64,000 nucleotides of DNA from Clostridium sardiniense (GCF_016907995.1 NZ_JAFBDA010000013.1:1-64000), one strand, 5' to 3'. Counted from the first letter of the stretch, positions 26,442 to 36,096 are shown. The notes: generated from the letters alone by a model not told the origin. Translations and numbers: made by a program.

Positions 26442-27308
26442 ATGGGCGTAAAAATAATAACTGATAGTACTAGTTATATTCCTGAAGATATTAGGAATGA
26501 ATTGGAAATTGAAGTTATTTCTCTAAATGTTATCTTCGGGGGAAGAAGCTATAGAGAAATTGACCTTACTAATGAAGAATTTTTTGATGAGCTAGAGAAA
26601 TTAGATGATTTACCAACATCTTCTCAACCGAGTATAAATGAAGTTAAAGAAAAATTTGAAAATATTATTAAAAATGGAGATAAGGTTGTCTGCGTATTAA
26701 TCTCATCTGATATGAGTGGAACTTACCAAAGTGCAAATATGATTAAAAATATAATCTTAGAAGAGTATCCAGAAGCAGAGATAGAAATTTTGGACTCTAG
26801 GACAAACTGTATGCAAATGGGCTATGCTGCAATAGTTGCAGCAAAAGCAGCAAAAGAAGGAGCTGATATTAAGGGAGTTGTATCAAAGGCGGAAGAAGTA
26901 ATAAATAAAAGCAAGTTCTTATTTATGCCAAAGACTTTAAAATATCTTAAAAAAGGAGGAAGAATAGGGAGTGCAGCTGCATTAGTTGGAAGTATATTGA
27001 AAATAGTTCCTATTCTTACAGTAACTGATGGAAAAACTACTATCTTTAATAAGGTTAGAACAAGAGGAAAGGCAATAAATGTAATAATCAATAAAGTTAT
27101 AGAAGATATTGATAAAAAAGGACTTGGGGAGATTGCGATACATCATATAAATTGCGAGGATGAAGGAATAGAACTTAAAAAAAAATTAGAAGATAGACTA
27201 AAGCAAAAAGGAATAGAATGCAATATAATATTAGATTCTATAGGACCAATAATTGGATTACATGTTGGTCCAGGAAGCATTGGGGTTGCATACTATACTA
27301 AAAGTTAA
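26442..27308 (+). CDS. DegV-family fatty-acid-binding protein
   Basis: This DegV protein of 288 residues shows the family motifs IITDSTSYIP near the start, TSSQPS near 55, SSDMSGTYQSA and a C-terminal HVGPGSIGVAY. DegV/FakB proteins bind a fatty acid and present it to the kinase FakA for uptake into phospholipid. FakA is not in the window, so the role rests on family knowledge. A TTG at 26430 overlaps GGAGG and is rejected in favour of the ATG at 26442. The MATE gene follows 19 bases later. Confidence 0.9.
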   Translation: MGVKIITDSTSYIPEDIRNELEIEVISLNVIFGGRSYREIDLTNEEFFDELEKLDDLPTSSQPSINEVKEKFENIIKNGDKVVCVLISSDMSGTYQSANMIKNIILEEYPEAEIEILDSRTNCMQMGYAAIVAAKAAKEGADIKGVVSKAEEVINKSKFLFMPKTLKYLKKGGRIGSAAALVGSILKIVPILTVTDGKTTIFNKVRTRGKAINVIINKVIEDIDKKGLGEIAIHHINCEDEGIELKKKLEDRLKQKGIECNIILDSIGPIIGLHVGPGSIGVAYYTKS

Positions 27309-27327
27309 ATACATTAAGGGGGCAATT

Positions 27328-28689
27328 ATGAATAGAATACTTAGCATGGATAAAAGTTTTTATAAGAAAGCACTTATTATAGCGTTACCTATAGTTATAC
27401 AAAATTTTATAATGTCATCATTAAATATAGTAGATACAATGATGATAGGAAAGCTTGGAGAAAGTGAAATTGCAGCAGTAGGAATTGCGAATCAATATTT
27501 TTTCTTATTAAACATACTAATGATGGGATTATTTAGTGGAATAGGGATTTTTGTATCTCAATATTTTGGTAAAAGGGATGAAAAGAACATTAAAAAACTT
27601 ATTGGAATAGGAATTATAGCTGCAATAGTAATAGGTAGTATATTTAATATACTAGCTCAAATAGCACCAGAAGGAATAATTAGTATATTTAATAAAGATA
27701 AGTATGTTATAGAGCTAGGAGCACAATATTTATTAATAGTATCTTTTAGCTATATTTTTACTGCTATAACATTTAATTATGGAATTTCGTTAAGATGTGT
27801 AGAAAAATCAATAGTACCTATGATAGCAAGTGCTATTGCATTAGTTACGAATACAGTATTGAATTATGGACTTATATTTGGAAACTTTGCCATGCCAGAA
27901 CTTGGAGTAAGAGGAGCAGCTATCGCCACACTTATAGCTAGAATAATAGAGTTTCTAATAATAGTAGCTTATGTTTATATTAGCAAAAGTATTTTGGCGG
28001 GAAATTTAAAGGAATTATTCTCGTTTAATATAGAATTTGTGAAAAAGATATATATCACAGTAATGCCTGTATTATTAAATGAAGCTTGTTGGGGACTTGG
28101 TTCAGTTATGTATAATGTAATTTACGGGAGAATAGGAACTCAGGCAATAGCCTCAGTACAAATTGCTACTACCATAAATAATTTATTCATGGTAATAATT
28201 TTTGGTATGGGTAGTGCAACACTTGTAATGGTTGGGGCACAAGTTGGTAAAGGTGATGAAGAAAAGGCAGCAGAATATAGTAAGAATTTCCTAGTTATAG
28301 GATGTATAATCGGTATAATTATAGCTATAGCACTCTCATTATCTGCAAATACTATAGTCTCTGTGTATGAGGTATCAGATCAGGTTAAAACTTGGTCAAA
28401 GGCAATAATTTATGTTACATCAATAATAATGGTAATAAGAGTTTATAATATAATAGCAATTGTTGGAGTATTAAGGGGTGGCGGTGATGTAAAAGCATCA
28501 TTTATTATAGAAGCATCAACAATGTGGCTTATAGGAGTTCCTTTTGCATTAATGGGAGCATTTGTATTTAAATTACCAGTATATTTAGTATATGCATTAT
28601 GTACTTTTGAAGAAATTACAAAAGCAATTGCATGTTTTAAAAGAATGGCATCAAAAAAATGGATTAAAAATCTAGTAGCAGAGGCATAA
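27328..28689 (+). CDS. MATE-family efflux transporter
   Basis: The protein has 453 residues and about twelve hydrophobic segments in two related halves, as in the NorM/MATE family, with the N-terminal IALPIVIQNFIMSSLNIVDTMMIGKLG characteristic segment split over helices 1-2. MATE pumps export cationic drugs or metabolites by Na+ or H+ antiport. The substrate cannot be told. A longer frame from 27253 overlaps degV; AAGGGGGC before the ATG at 27328 decides the start. Confidence 0.88.
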   Translation: MNRILSMDKSFYKKALIIALPIVIQNFIMSSLNIVDTMMIGKLGESEIAAVGIANQYFFLLNILMMGLFSGIGIFVSQYFGKRDEKNIKKLIGIGIIAAIVIGSIFNILAQIAPEGIISIFNKDKYVIELGAQYLLIVSFSYIFTAITFNYGISLRCVEKSIVPMIASAIALVTNTVLNYGLIFGNFAMPELGVRGAAIATLIARIIEFLIIVAYVYISKSILAGNLKELFSFNIEFVKKIYITVMPVLLNEACWGLGSVMYNVIYGRIGTQAIASVQIATTINNLFMVIIFGMGSATLVMVGAQVGKGDEEKAAEYSKNFLVIGCIIGIIIAIALSLSANTIVSVYEVSDQVKTWSKAIIYVTSIIMVIRVYNIIAIVGVLRGGGDVKASFIIEASTMWLIGVPFALMGAFVFKLPVYLVYALCTFEEITKAIACFKRMASKKWIKNLVAEA

Positions 28690-28706
28690 AATGTAGGTGA
28701 GAAGTT

Positions 28707-29792
28707 ATGGAGAATATTGTACTATATATTGTTGCTATATTTTTTTTTATAGGAGCGGTAGATTATGTTTGTGGAGATAAACTTAAATTAGGAAGTTATT
28801 TTGCTGATGGAATAAAAAGCATGGGAGCACTTGCTATAGCAATGGTTGGAATAATATCTTTAACACCGGTAATAACAGAAATATTAAATATAGTTTTAGT
28901 TCCAATTGCAGATAAAATTGGAATTGATCCATCTATATTTATATCAAATATTATTGCTATAGATATGGGAGCTTTTAATATAGCAGAAAATATTGCACTT
29001 AGTAAAGAAATGATATATTTTTCAGGAGTTTTAATGGCTTCAATGCTAGGGTGTACTTTAAGCTTCACCCTTCCTTTAGCTCTTGGAATAATAAAAAAGG
29101 AAAATAGACAGCAATTATTTATAGGTATGTTATTTGGTATTATATCATTACCTTTTGGTTTATTTATTGGAGGATTGTTACTTAAGATACCTATAAATAT
29201 TATACTTATAAATTTGATTCCTATAATTATAATTTCTATACTCCTTAGCATAGGAATATTATATTGCGAAAATAAAATAATTTTTATATTTAATATTTTA
29301 GGAAAAGGGATATTGTGGCTTAGTATAATTGGATTATCACTTCAAGGAATACAATCTATTTCAGGCGTAATGATTTTTAAAAATCTTATGCCATTACAAG
29401 AAGCTTTGAATATAGTAGGTAAAATTGCTATATTTTTAGGCGGTGCATATGTTATGCTTGAAGTACTAAAGAGATTGTTAGAAAATCCTTTAGATAGATT
29501 AGCATTAAAATTTGGAGTTAACAAAAATTCGATTGCTGCATTTTTAGGAAGTTTAGCTTCAGCTATAATAGTATTTGTAAACTTCGAAGAACTTGATGAT
29601 AAGGGGAAAATATTATGTAGCGCTTTTTCAGTTGGTGGGGCCTATGTGCTTGGAGGACAACTTGGATTTGTTGCAAGTGAAGCAACTGAAATTATAGGTA
29701 TATATATATTCATCAAATTATTTTGTGGATTTTTATCGGTTTTCATTGCAATATTATATATAAAGAAAAAAGAGAGTATAGTTAAGAATTAG
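28707..29792 (+). CDS. EutH-like ethanolamine transporter (orphan)
   Basis: The 361-residue polytopic membrane protein matches EutH in layout: GADGIKSMGALAIAMVG-like first region, a DPSIFISNIIAIDMGAFNIA loop-helix, and SFTLPLALGII. EutH moves ethanolamine across the membrane. No other eut gene (lyase, shell proteins) lies in the window, and the flanking genes encode a MATE pump and a solute-binding protein, so the real substrate may differ. It begins 17 bases after the MATE stop behind AGGTGAGAAG. Confidence 0.78.
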   Translation: MENIVLYIVAIFFFIGAVDYVCGDKLKLGSYFADGIKSMGALAIAMVGIISLTPVITEILNIVLVPIADKIGIDPSIFISNIIAIDMGAFNIAENIALSKEMIYFSGVLMASMLGCTLSFTLPLALGIIKKENRQQLFIGMLFGIISLPFGLFIGGLLLKIPINIILINLIPIIIISILLSIGILYCENKIIFIFNILGKGILWLSIIGLSLQGIQSISGVMIFKNLMPLQEALNIVGKIAIFLGGAYVMLEVLKRLLENPLDRLALKFGVNKNSIAAFLGSLASAIIVFVNFEELDDKGKILCSAFSVGGAYVLGGQLGFVASEATEIIGIYIFIKLFCGFLSVFIAILYIKKKESIVKN

Positions 29793-29805
29793 AAGGATTG
29801 ATTTT

Positions 29806-30939
29806 ATGAATGGTAAAATAAGAACAGTATTAATTTTTATTATAACTATAGTTGTATCTGTTGTAATAATAAATTATTTTAGTGATGATAAGCATAATAA
29901 AATAACAGGAGAAATTACTATTTGGGCAAATAATCATACGTATGATTACTTAGACGAACTGGCAAAGGATTATATGAAAAATAATAAGAGAGCAACGATT
30001 AAAGTTGAGAATATTAATAGTAATGAGTATTTTAATAAAATAGTAAATTTAAATAAAAAAGATGTACCTAATATTGCATTATTTAATAGTGAAGAGCTTA
30101 CTAGCTTAATGAAAGAAAAGAAAATTAAACCAGAAGATCAGAGTAATTTAATAAATACTTATAAAATGAACTTTTCAAGTAGTAGATTACAAGAGGTAAT
30201 GATAGATGGAAAGTTAATTGCTGTTCCATTTACAAGTAGGCCATTAGTTATATATTTAAGAGAAGATGTATTAAAAGAGTACGGATATTCTAGTAGTGAT
30301 ATAAATACATGGGATGACTTAATTAAAGTTTCAGAAGATATCTATAAAAAAAGTAATGGTAAGTATAGAGCTTTAAATGGGGTTGGGCAAGATTATAATG
30401 ATTTAAAGACATTACTTATAATGCAGAATATGCAGTATGAAAGTAATAAAGATGGGATAATAAAAAATGTAGAGAAAAATTTGAAATATTTTAATGAAAA
30501 AAATATTATTACAGAAAACAATGATGAAGAATATTTTGCTAAAGTATCTTCTATAAATGGAATGAAATCTATTGAGAAGTTACAAACAAAAGGAATTTGG
30601 ACAGCAAATAATCCACCAGCTACTAACATTGGATCAAATAGATTTTTTGTAGCACAAGGTGAAAATCTTGTTGTTCTTAATAGTACTGAAGATAAAAAAC
30701 TTATAAATAGTTTTTTAGAGTATGCAAGTAATAATACCAATATAGCATTAAAATATGCACTTGATGGAAGTTTGTTTCCAAGCTATATATATGCATATAA
30801 AAGCAATAAAGTAGAAGAGCATGTTAAGAATTTTGAAGGGAAGAGCCCTCTTGTTGTTATGAGTAATATCTCTAAGAAGGCTCCTAAAATAAATAATTAT
30901 AATCTTTATAAAGAGATTGAAGGAAATCTAGTTAATTAA
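29806..30939 (+). CDS. Solute-binding protein-like lipoprotein-lacking, membrane-anchored protein
   Basis: A hydrophobic N-terminal segment (6-25) is followed by a sugar ABC-transporter type-1 binding-protein fold: GEITIWANNHTYDYL near 35, YLREDVLKEYGY near 150 and TWDDLIKVSEDIYK. The N-terminal segment has no lipobox cysteine, so this 377-residue protein is probably held by an uncleaved signal anchor. No permease or ATPase gene is nearby. It is the last gene of the degV-MATE-eutH run and overlaps the end of the opposing glycosyltransferase gene by 12 bases. Confidence 0.75.
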   Translation: MNGKIRTVLIFIITIVVSVVIINYFSDDKHNKITGEITIWANNHTYDYLDELAKDYMKNNKRATIKVENINSNEYFNKIVNLNKKDVPNIALFNSEELTSLMKEKKIKPEDQSNLINTYKMNFSSSRLQEVMIDGKLIAVPFTSRPLVIYLREDVLKEYGYSSSDINTWDDLIKVSEDIYKKSNGKYRALNGVGQDYNDLKTLLIMQNMQYESNKDGIIKNVEKNLKYFNEKNIITENNDEEYFAKVSSINGMKSIEKLQTKGIWTANNPPATNIGSNRFFVAQGENLVVLNSTEDKKLINSFLEYASNNTNIALKYALDGSLFPSYIYAYKSNKVEEHVKNFEGKSPLVVMSNISKKAPKINNYNLYKEIEGNLVN

Positions 30940-32058
30940 AGAATCTAATATTGTTTCATATACGCTTAATGTATTTTGTGCAGTTTGCCTCCAAGAGAAT
31001 TGGAGGCTTCTTTTATATCCTTTTTCAATTAAGTCATTTCTAAGGGAATCTTTTTCAAGTACATCAAATATAGCATTAGATAATTCATCTTCTATTGTAG
31101 GATTAATTAGTAGTGCAGAATCTTTAGTTACTTCAGGAATTGATGTAGTATTAGAAGTTATAACAGGAGTTTTACAGCTCATAGCTTCAAGTGGTGGAAG
31201 TCCAAATCCTTCATAATAAGATGGATATACAAAAAGATCTGCACCATTATAAAGAATAGGAAGATCTTTATCATCTAAAAAGCCAGTAAATATAATATCA
31301 TTTTCTAAATTTAAGCTTTCAGAATAAGTTTTTAAATTAAGGCCGTCATCTTTTAAAGAACCTGCAAGAACTAGCTTATATTTATTAGAAAGACTGTTTT
31401 TAACTTTACTAAATGCACTTATTAGACCACGAACATTTTTTCTTGAGCTAAATCCGCCTATATATAATATATAAGGATCTTTAAAATTAAATTTACCTTG
31501 TATAGTTTCTCTACACTTATTTTTATTCATAGGAGTAAATTCATAATTTGTGGATAAAGGTGTCACAAATACTTTATCTTCTGGATAACCTTTAAAAAAT
31601 TTTAGAATATCTCTTTTAGAATATTCAGAGACAGTAATTATACCTTTAGAATTTTCTATTATATTTGGAATATCTCTTAAAAATCTTTTTAAGTATCCTG
31701 GACCAACAGTTTCTGGCATTATATATGGTATAAGATCATGTATTGTTACAACTGTATTTATATCGTAATTAAAAGGAAATCCCATGCCATTTTGAGGAAT
31801 ATGATATAAATTTAATTCTCTATTTTTAATTAAATTTGGAATATATTCTTTTTCAAAAAAAGTACCATGGCGTCCAGAACAGTAAATAAGATCAGTATTT
31901 TTTTGAGTAAATCTAGTATCTACTTTTCCAGCCCATATAAGAGTAAATTGGTTATTCTTATCTATGTTTATCATTTCTGAAATTAAGTTTCTTGTATATG
32001 TTCCTATACCAGTTCCGGCATGTAAGTTTATACTTCTAGAATCTATGCAAATCTTCAT
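30928..32058 (-). CDS. GT4-family glycosyltransferase, spore-coat associated (CotSA-like), copy 1
   Basis: This 376-residue GT-B enzyme of family GT4 has an N-terminal acceptor domain with GTGIGTYTRNL, then GGFSSRKNVRGL and the donor-site EGFGLPPLEAMSC with its E-x7-E pattern. It is divergent from a CotS-family gene. In Bacillus subtilis the GT4 protein CotSA is encoded with CotS and lies in the spore coat, so sugar addition to coat protein or polysaccharide is likely. The second copy at 34975-36096 shares the same motifs. The sugar and acceptor are unknown. Confidence 0.88.
   Translation of the reverse strand: MKICIDSRSINLHAGTGIGTYTRNLISEMINIDKNNQFTLIWAGKVDTRFTQKNTDLIYCSGRHGTFFEKEYIPNLIKNRELNLYHIPQNGMGFPFNYDINTVVTIHDLIPYIMPETVGPGYLKRFLRDIPNIIENSKGIITVSEYSKRDILKFFKGYPEDKVFVTPLSTNYEFTPMNKNKCRETIQGKFNFKDPYILYIGGFSSRKNVRGLISAFSKVKNSLSNKYKLVLAGSLKDDGLNLKTYSESLNLENDIIFTGFLDDKDLPILYNGADLFVYPSYYEGFGLPPLEAMSCKTPVITSNTTSIPEVTKDSALLINPTIEDELSNAIFDVLEKDSLRNDLIEKGYKRSLQFSWRQTAQNTLSVYETILDSLIN
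30987..31014 (+). terminator. Plus-strand terminator embedded in the opposing glycosyltransferase gene
   Basis: GCCTCCAA (30987-30994) pairs with TTGGAGGC (31000-31007) around GAGAA, followed by TTCTTTT. It lies 48 bases after the solute-binding protein stop, entirely inside the 3' coding part of the minus-strand gene, and would end the plus-strand operon there. Confidence 0.75.
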
Positions 32059-32123
32059 TAAAACACCTCAATTTAGCTATATACTATAAAATATTATTGA
32101 TAGTAAAATTTGTGAATGAAATC

Positions 32124-32151
32124 ACATTAAATTAAGGATATTCATATAATA
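32124..32151 (+). promoter_or_regulatory. Candidate mother-cell (sigma-K-type) promoter of the cotS-like operon
   Basis: CATATAATA (32143-32151) fits the sigma-K/sigma-E -10 form CATAnnnTA, with AC at 32124-32125, 17 bases before it. The same nonamer stands before yabG. Assignment to sigma-K or sigma-E cannot be decided by eye. Confidence 0.45.
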
Positions 32152-32177
32152 AATCAAATAAGTTTTGGGAGAAGTAT

Positions 32178-33173
32178 ATGAATGAAAAGATTATTAAAAA
32201 TATAGTGGAAAAAGAGTACGATATAGAAGTTAAATCTGCTACAAAGATTAAAAATACTTATAAGATAAATGGAAATGAGGAATATTGTTTTAAGATTGTA
32301 AAATATAATTTTCCTCATTTTTATTTTATTTTATCTTCTATGTTACATTTAAAAAATAATGGTTTTTTAAATGTATTAGATATAATAAAAAATAATAAAG
32401 GAAGTTTGTATGTAGATCTTACAAATGGAAATTATGCTTACTTAACTAAATGGGTAGATTCAAGAGAAAGCAATTATGATGATATAGATGAACTAAAAAA
32501 GGTTTCTGAAAAATTATCAGAGCTTCACATCTGTAGTAGAAATTTTACTATAACACCTCTTATGAAGCCAAGAGTATATTGGTTATCATGGATAAATATG
32601 TTTAAAACAAGACGAGAAGAAATTCTTGATTTTGCACATAGAATATCTCAAAAGGCACATAAAAATAAATTCGATGAGGTGTTTTTAGGAAATTTAGATG
32701 AAGAGATTAGAAGAGCCGATAGGAGTATAAATGGACTTATCAAAAGTGATTATTCTTGTGTTATGGAAGAGCATTTAATGAAAAGAGAATTTTGTCACCA
32801 TGATTTAGCGAATCATAATATATTGATAGGAAAAAATAACGATATAAATATAATTGATTTTGATTATTGTATCTTAGATAGTCATCTTCATGATTTATCT
32901 TCATTATTTATGAGAGCTATGAAATATCATAGGTGGGATAAAAATAAAGGTAATATAATACTTGAAGGATACTCTAAAAATATTGAGATTTCTGATAAAG
33001 AAAAAAAAATAATGAAATCATTTATGTTATTCCCACAAGATTTCTGGCAAAGAGGGTTACAAATGTATTGGGAGCAACAACCATGGGGAGAGGAGTTTCT
33101 TTTAGAGAAACTTAATAAATATTTGAATGATAGAGAAGAGAAAGAAGAGTTTTTAAATAATTTCTTTAACTAA
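32178..33173 (+). CDS. CotS-family spore coat kinase-fold protein, copy 1
   Basis: A protein of 331 residues with the aminoglycoside-phosphotransferase/choline-kinase fold of CotS. Unlike a dead pseudokinase it keeps the catalytic loop HHDLANHN (207-214) and the metal-binding IDFD (226-229). CotS proteins are coat components made late in the mother cell. GGGAG precedes the ATG, and a CATATAATA element stands upstream. It heads a three-gene run (CotS, unknown, CotS) and is divergent from a GT4 glycosyltransferase gene. Confidence 0.85.
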   Translation: MNEKIIKNIVEKEYDIEVKSATKIKNTYKINGNEEYCFKIVKYNFPHFYFILSSMLHLKNNGFLNVLDIIKNNKGSLYVDLTNGNYAYLTKWVDSRESNYDDIDELKKVSEKLSELHICSRNFTITPLMKPRVYWLSWINMFKTRREEILDFAHRISQKAHKNKFDEVFLGNLDEEIRRADRSINGLIKSDYSCVMEEHLMKREFCHHDLANHNILIGKNNDINIIDFDYCILDSHLHDLSSLFMRAMKYHRWDKNKGNIILEGYSKNIEISDKEKKIMKSFMLFPQDFWQRGLQMYWEQQPWGEEFLLEKLNKYLNDREEKEEFLNNFFN

Positions 33174-33176
33174 GGG

Positions 33177-33866
33177 GTGATTACTATAAATGAGGTAACT
33201 CTTAAAAATTATTTATTGGAAAATGATGTTTATATAATGGGAAATTATTTTAAAAAGAAGAAAAATGATATAGATATTTTAAATCATATAGATATAATAA
33301 TTAACCTTCAAAAAATTTTGATGGGATACCATTCTGTTGAAAAAAACAGTATTTTAAGTGAAATAGGTAGAAGAGTTGATAGAATTTTTGTGATGACAAA
33401 AAAGTTAGATATAGGATTTAATGAGCTAAATTATTATGAAAAATGTGTATTAGATAAAGTAAAGAAACAGCTTAAAAGAATAGAGGATATTGATTATATA
33501 GATATATATAGAAGAGGAATGTATAAAGATGAAATATGTATTGAACGAGTTGATGAGAGTAATTTAAGAGTTGTAGATCAAGTAGAGATTGGTAAGATTA
33601 AAAAAATTAATTTTAACATAGTTGAGGAGGACTTTATAAATTATTTATTTAAATATAAGAAGAAATGTAATAAAGATGCTTTAAGAGAATATGCAAAAGA
33701 ATATGTAAGAAGGTCAAACCTTAAAAAAAGTAGCCTTCAATATATAAATTTAATTGTTGATATGCCATGTGAGAGCCTTAAATATTGGTATAAAAATAGA
33801 TATGAGTGGGATGAGCATAGTAGAGATGAATTCAGACTTATATCTGAGAGAGAATTAGAATTCTAA
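33177..33866 (+). CDS. Unknown protein between two CotS-family genes
   Basis: I do not recognise this protein of about 229 residues. It is charged, mostly helical in appearance, and has no kinase loop, signal or membrane segment. Position suggests a coat or coat-maturation role. The start is uncertain: AAGGGGTGATT at 33172-33182 looks like a ribosome site, but GTG 33177 lies inside it and no ATG, GTG or TTG follows in frame at normal distance. By analogy with the cotS-like gene at 36203, the expected start falls on an ATA codon (33186). Confidence 0.7.
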   Translation: MITINEVTLKNYLLENDVYIMGNYFKKKKNDIDILNHIDIIINLQKILMGYHSVEKNSILSEIGRRVDRIFVMTKKLDIGFNELNYYEKCVLDKVKKQLKRIEDIDYIDIYRRGMYKDEICIERVDESNLRVVDQVEIGKIKKINFNIVEEDFINYLFKYKKKCNKDALREYAKEYVRRSNLKKSSLQYINLIVDMPCESLKYWYKNRYEWDEHSRDEFRLISERELEF

Positions 33867-33878
33867 AGGAGGTATGTA

Positions 33879-34925
33879 ATGAGGAAGGTTAAATATGGAG
33901 ATAAAAAGCTTTTATGTAGATATGATTTAAGTAAAAACTTTTTTGACAAGCTAGGACTTGATATATTAGATATAACTCCTCTAAGAAAGTTATATATATT
34001 AAATACAACTGAAGGAAAGAAAATATTAAAGAAAGTTGATTATAATGAAGAGAGAATAAAGTTTATAGGAGAGTCTCTTGAATATGTAAACAAGAATTTT
34101 CCATACATTATGAAAATGAATAAGTTACAAGCAAATGATAATTATATAAGCTGGCAAGGTGATAATTATATAGTAATGGATTTAATAGAAGGAAGAGAGG
34201 CATCAATAAGTAATCCCATAGAGGTAGAAATGTGCAGTGAGGCATTAGCTAGAATGCATAAGGCTTCTCAGATGATTAGCGATGTACTAGAGCCTAAAGA
34301 AATAGCTATTAAAAAATCTAACAATTTAGTTGAGTACTACAAATCAATAAAGGAAGATCTTATAAATATAAAGGACTGGGTAAGTTGTTATACTTATAAA
34401 AATGAATTTGATAAGCTTTTTATAGAAAATTGTGATAGATATATAGAAGAGATATCAAAGGTAAATGAAATGATTTGGGTTAGTAAATATAGAGATTTAT
34501 TAATGGATAAGGAGTTAATATGTCTTTGTCATAATGACCTTGCAAATCATAACTTTATAATCAATGAAAATAAGATTAATATAATTGATTTTGATTATTC
34601 TACAATAGATTTAAGAACTTTAGATATAGCTGACTTTCTTTTAAAATGGATTAAGAATAGTGTTTTTGATATAAATAAGGGAAAGCTTGCACTCGAGAGC
34701 TATGATAAAATATTCAAAATAAAAGATGAGGAATATAAACTTATATATATTTTGATGAGTTTTCCAAGGGATATATATTCAATAATAAAATCCTATTATC
34801 ATAAGAGTAAAGAATGGGAAGAAGAGGTTTTTCTTCATAGATTCAAGACAAAACTTGAGAATGATGTATTTAGAATAAAATTTTTAGATGATTATAAGAA
34901 GTTTTATGAAGATAAGATATTATAA
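33879..34925 (+). CDS. CotS-family spore coat kinase-fold protein, copy 2
   Basis: This 348-residue member of the CotS family has catalytic-loop motif HNDLANHN (218-225) and IDFD (236-239), and a C-terminal helical part with FPRDIY in place of FPQDFW of copy 1. AAAGGAGGT precedes the ATG. It is the last gene of the three-gene run and ends at a two-way terminator shared with the second glycosyltransferase gene. Copies 1, 2 and 3 are clearly diverged, so the duplications are old. Confidence 0.85.
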   Translation: MRKVKYGDKKLLCRYDLSKNFFDKLGLDILDITPLRKLYILNTTEGKKILKKVDYNEERIKFIGESLEYVNKNFPYIMKMNKLQANDNYISWQGDNYIVMDLIEGREASISNPIEVEMCSEALARMHKASQMISDVLEPKEIAIKKSNNLVEYYKSIKEDLINIKDWVSCYTYKNEFDKLFIENCDRYIEEISKVNEMIWVSKYRDLLMDKELICLCHNDLANHNFIINENKINIIDFDYSTIDLRTLDIADFLLKWIKNSVFDINKGKLALESYDKIFKIKDEEYKLIYILMSFPRDIYSIIKSYYHKSKEWEEEVFLHRFKTKLENDVFRIKFLDDYKKFYEDKIL

Positions 34926-34932
34926 ATAAATT

Positions 34933-34971
34933 AAAGAGTGAGTGATTAAAATTTTTAATCACTCACTCTTT
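34933..34971. terminator. Bidirectional intrinsic terminator
   Basis: A 17-bp stem, AAAGAGTGAGTGATTAA (34933-34949) with TTAATCACTCACTCTTT (34955-34971), ends both the CotS run and the opposing GT4 gene. Confidence 0.9.
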
Positions 34972-34974
34972 AAT

Positions 34975-36096
34975 TTATCTACTTAAAATGCTTTCATAAG
35001 CTTTAATAGTATTTAGAGCTGTATTTTCCCATGAAAATAACCTGCTTCTTGTTAGTGCTTTTTTTACCATAGCTAGGACTAGTAAGCTATCACTTAGAAC
35101 TCTTTGCATTGCATAACATAAATCATCAGGATTATGAGGGTTTATAAGTAATGCAGAATCATAACACACTTCAGGAAGGGATGTTTCTGTAGATGTTATT
35201 ACAGGAGTACCACATGCCATAGCTTCTATAGGTGGCAATCCAAATCCTTCATAAAAGGATGGATATACAAGCATTTCACAAGCATTATAGAAATAAGGTA
35301 AGTCTTCAAGTGGGATAAATCCAGTAAATATAACATCATTTTCAACATTCAAGTCTCTAGCTCTATTTAGGTAGACATCATATGAAAACCCTTTTTTACC
35401 TGTTATAACTAGCTTTGTACTTTTTCTATAAGGAGGAGGTAATAATGAAAATGCTTCAATTAGCCCAAGTATATTTTTTCTTGGACTAAAGCCTCCAACA
35501 TATAATATAAAATCTGATGCAATACTATATTTTTTTTCAATATTTTTTTTGCATTGGCACTTACTCATAGGTCTGTAAATCTCTTCAGCAGCTAAGTGAG
35601 TTACATATATTTTCTCCTTAGGATAATTAAATTCCTTGCATATATCTTGTTTAGAAAATTCTGAAACAGTAATTATTCCATCACAATTATCTAGAATTTT
35701 AGGCATATCATCATTAAATATTCTAAGATAACGATCGCTAACTGTCTCTGGCATTCTAAGCGGGATTATATCATGTAATGTAATGGCTTTTTTGCAATTA
35801 ATATTGTCAGAAAGTCCTACACCGTTTTGAGGAACATGATATAATTCCATGCTATTACTAGATAAAATATTAGGAACTCTTACCTCTTCCCAAAAGTGCT
35901 CCTTAACTACAGTATCAATTTTTTCGATTTTAAAATTAGAATTTAAATTACTTAGGTTGGGATTATCTGGTGTAAAAATTAAATAATCATTATTGAAATC
36001 TACATTATTTAAATTATTTATCAATTGGTGCGTATACGTGCCGATACCTGTTCCTCTATACCATTTTGCGGCTCTGCCGTCAATGCCAATTTTCAT
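34975..36096 (-). CDS. GT4-family glycosyltransferase, spore-coat associated, copy 2
   Basis: A 373-residue homologue of the enzyme at 30928-32058. Both begin with MKI, Ile-Asp, then GTGIGTYT, and share GGFSPRKN, EGFGLPP-EAM and TPVITS-T-S-PEV. It is again divergent from a CotS-family gene, repeating the module. GAAAGGATT precedes the ATG. Probable role: attaching sugar to a spore-surface component. Two copies could build successive sugars or act on different acceptors. Confidence 0.88.
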   Translation of the reverse strand: MKIGIDGRAAKWYRGTGIGTYTHQLINNLNNVDFNNDYLIFTPDNPNLSNLNSNFKIEKIDTVVKEHFWEEVRVPNILSSNSMELYHVPQNGVGLSDNINCKKAITLHDIIPLRMPETVSDRYLRIFNDDMPKILDNCDGIITVSEFSKQDICKEFNYPKEKIYVTHLAAEEIYRPMSKCQCKKNIEKKYSIASDFILYVGGFSPRKNILGLIEAFSLLPPPYRKSTKLVITGKKGFSYDVYLNRARDLNVENDVIFTGFIPLEDLPYFYNACEMLVYPSFYEGFGLPPIEAMACGTPVITSTETSLPEVCYDSALLINPHNPDDLCYAMQRVLSDSLLVLAMVKKALTRSRLFSWENTALNTIKAYESILSR

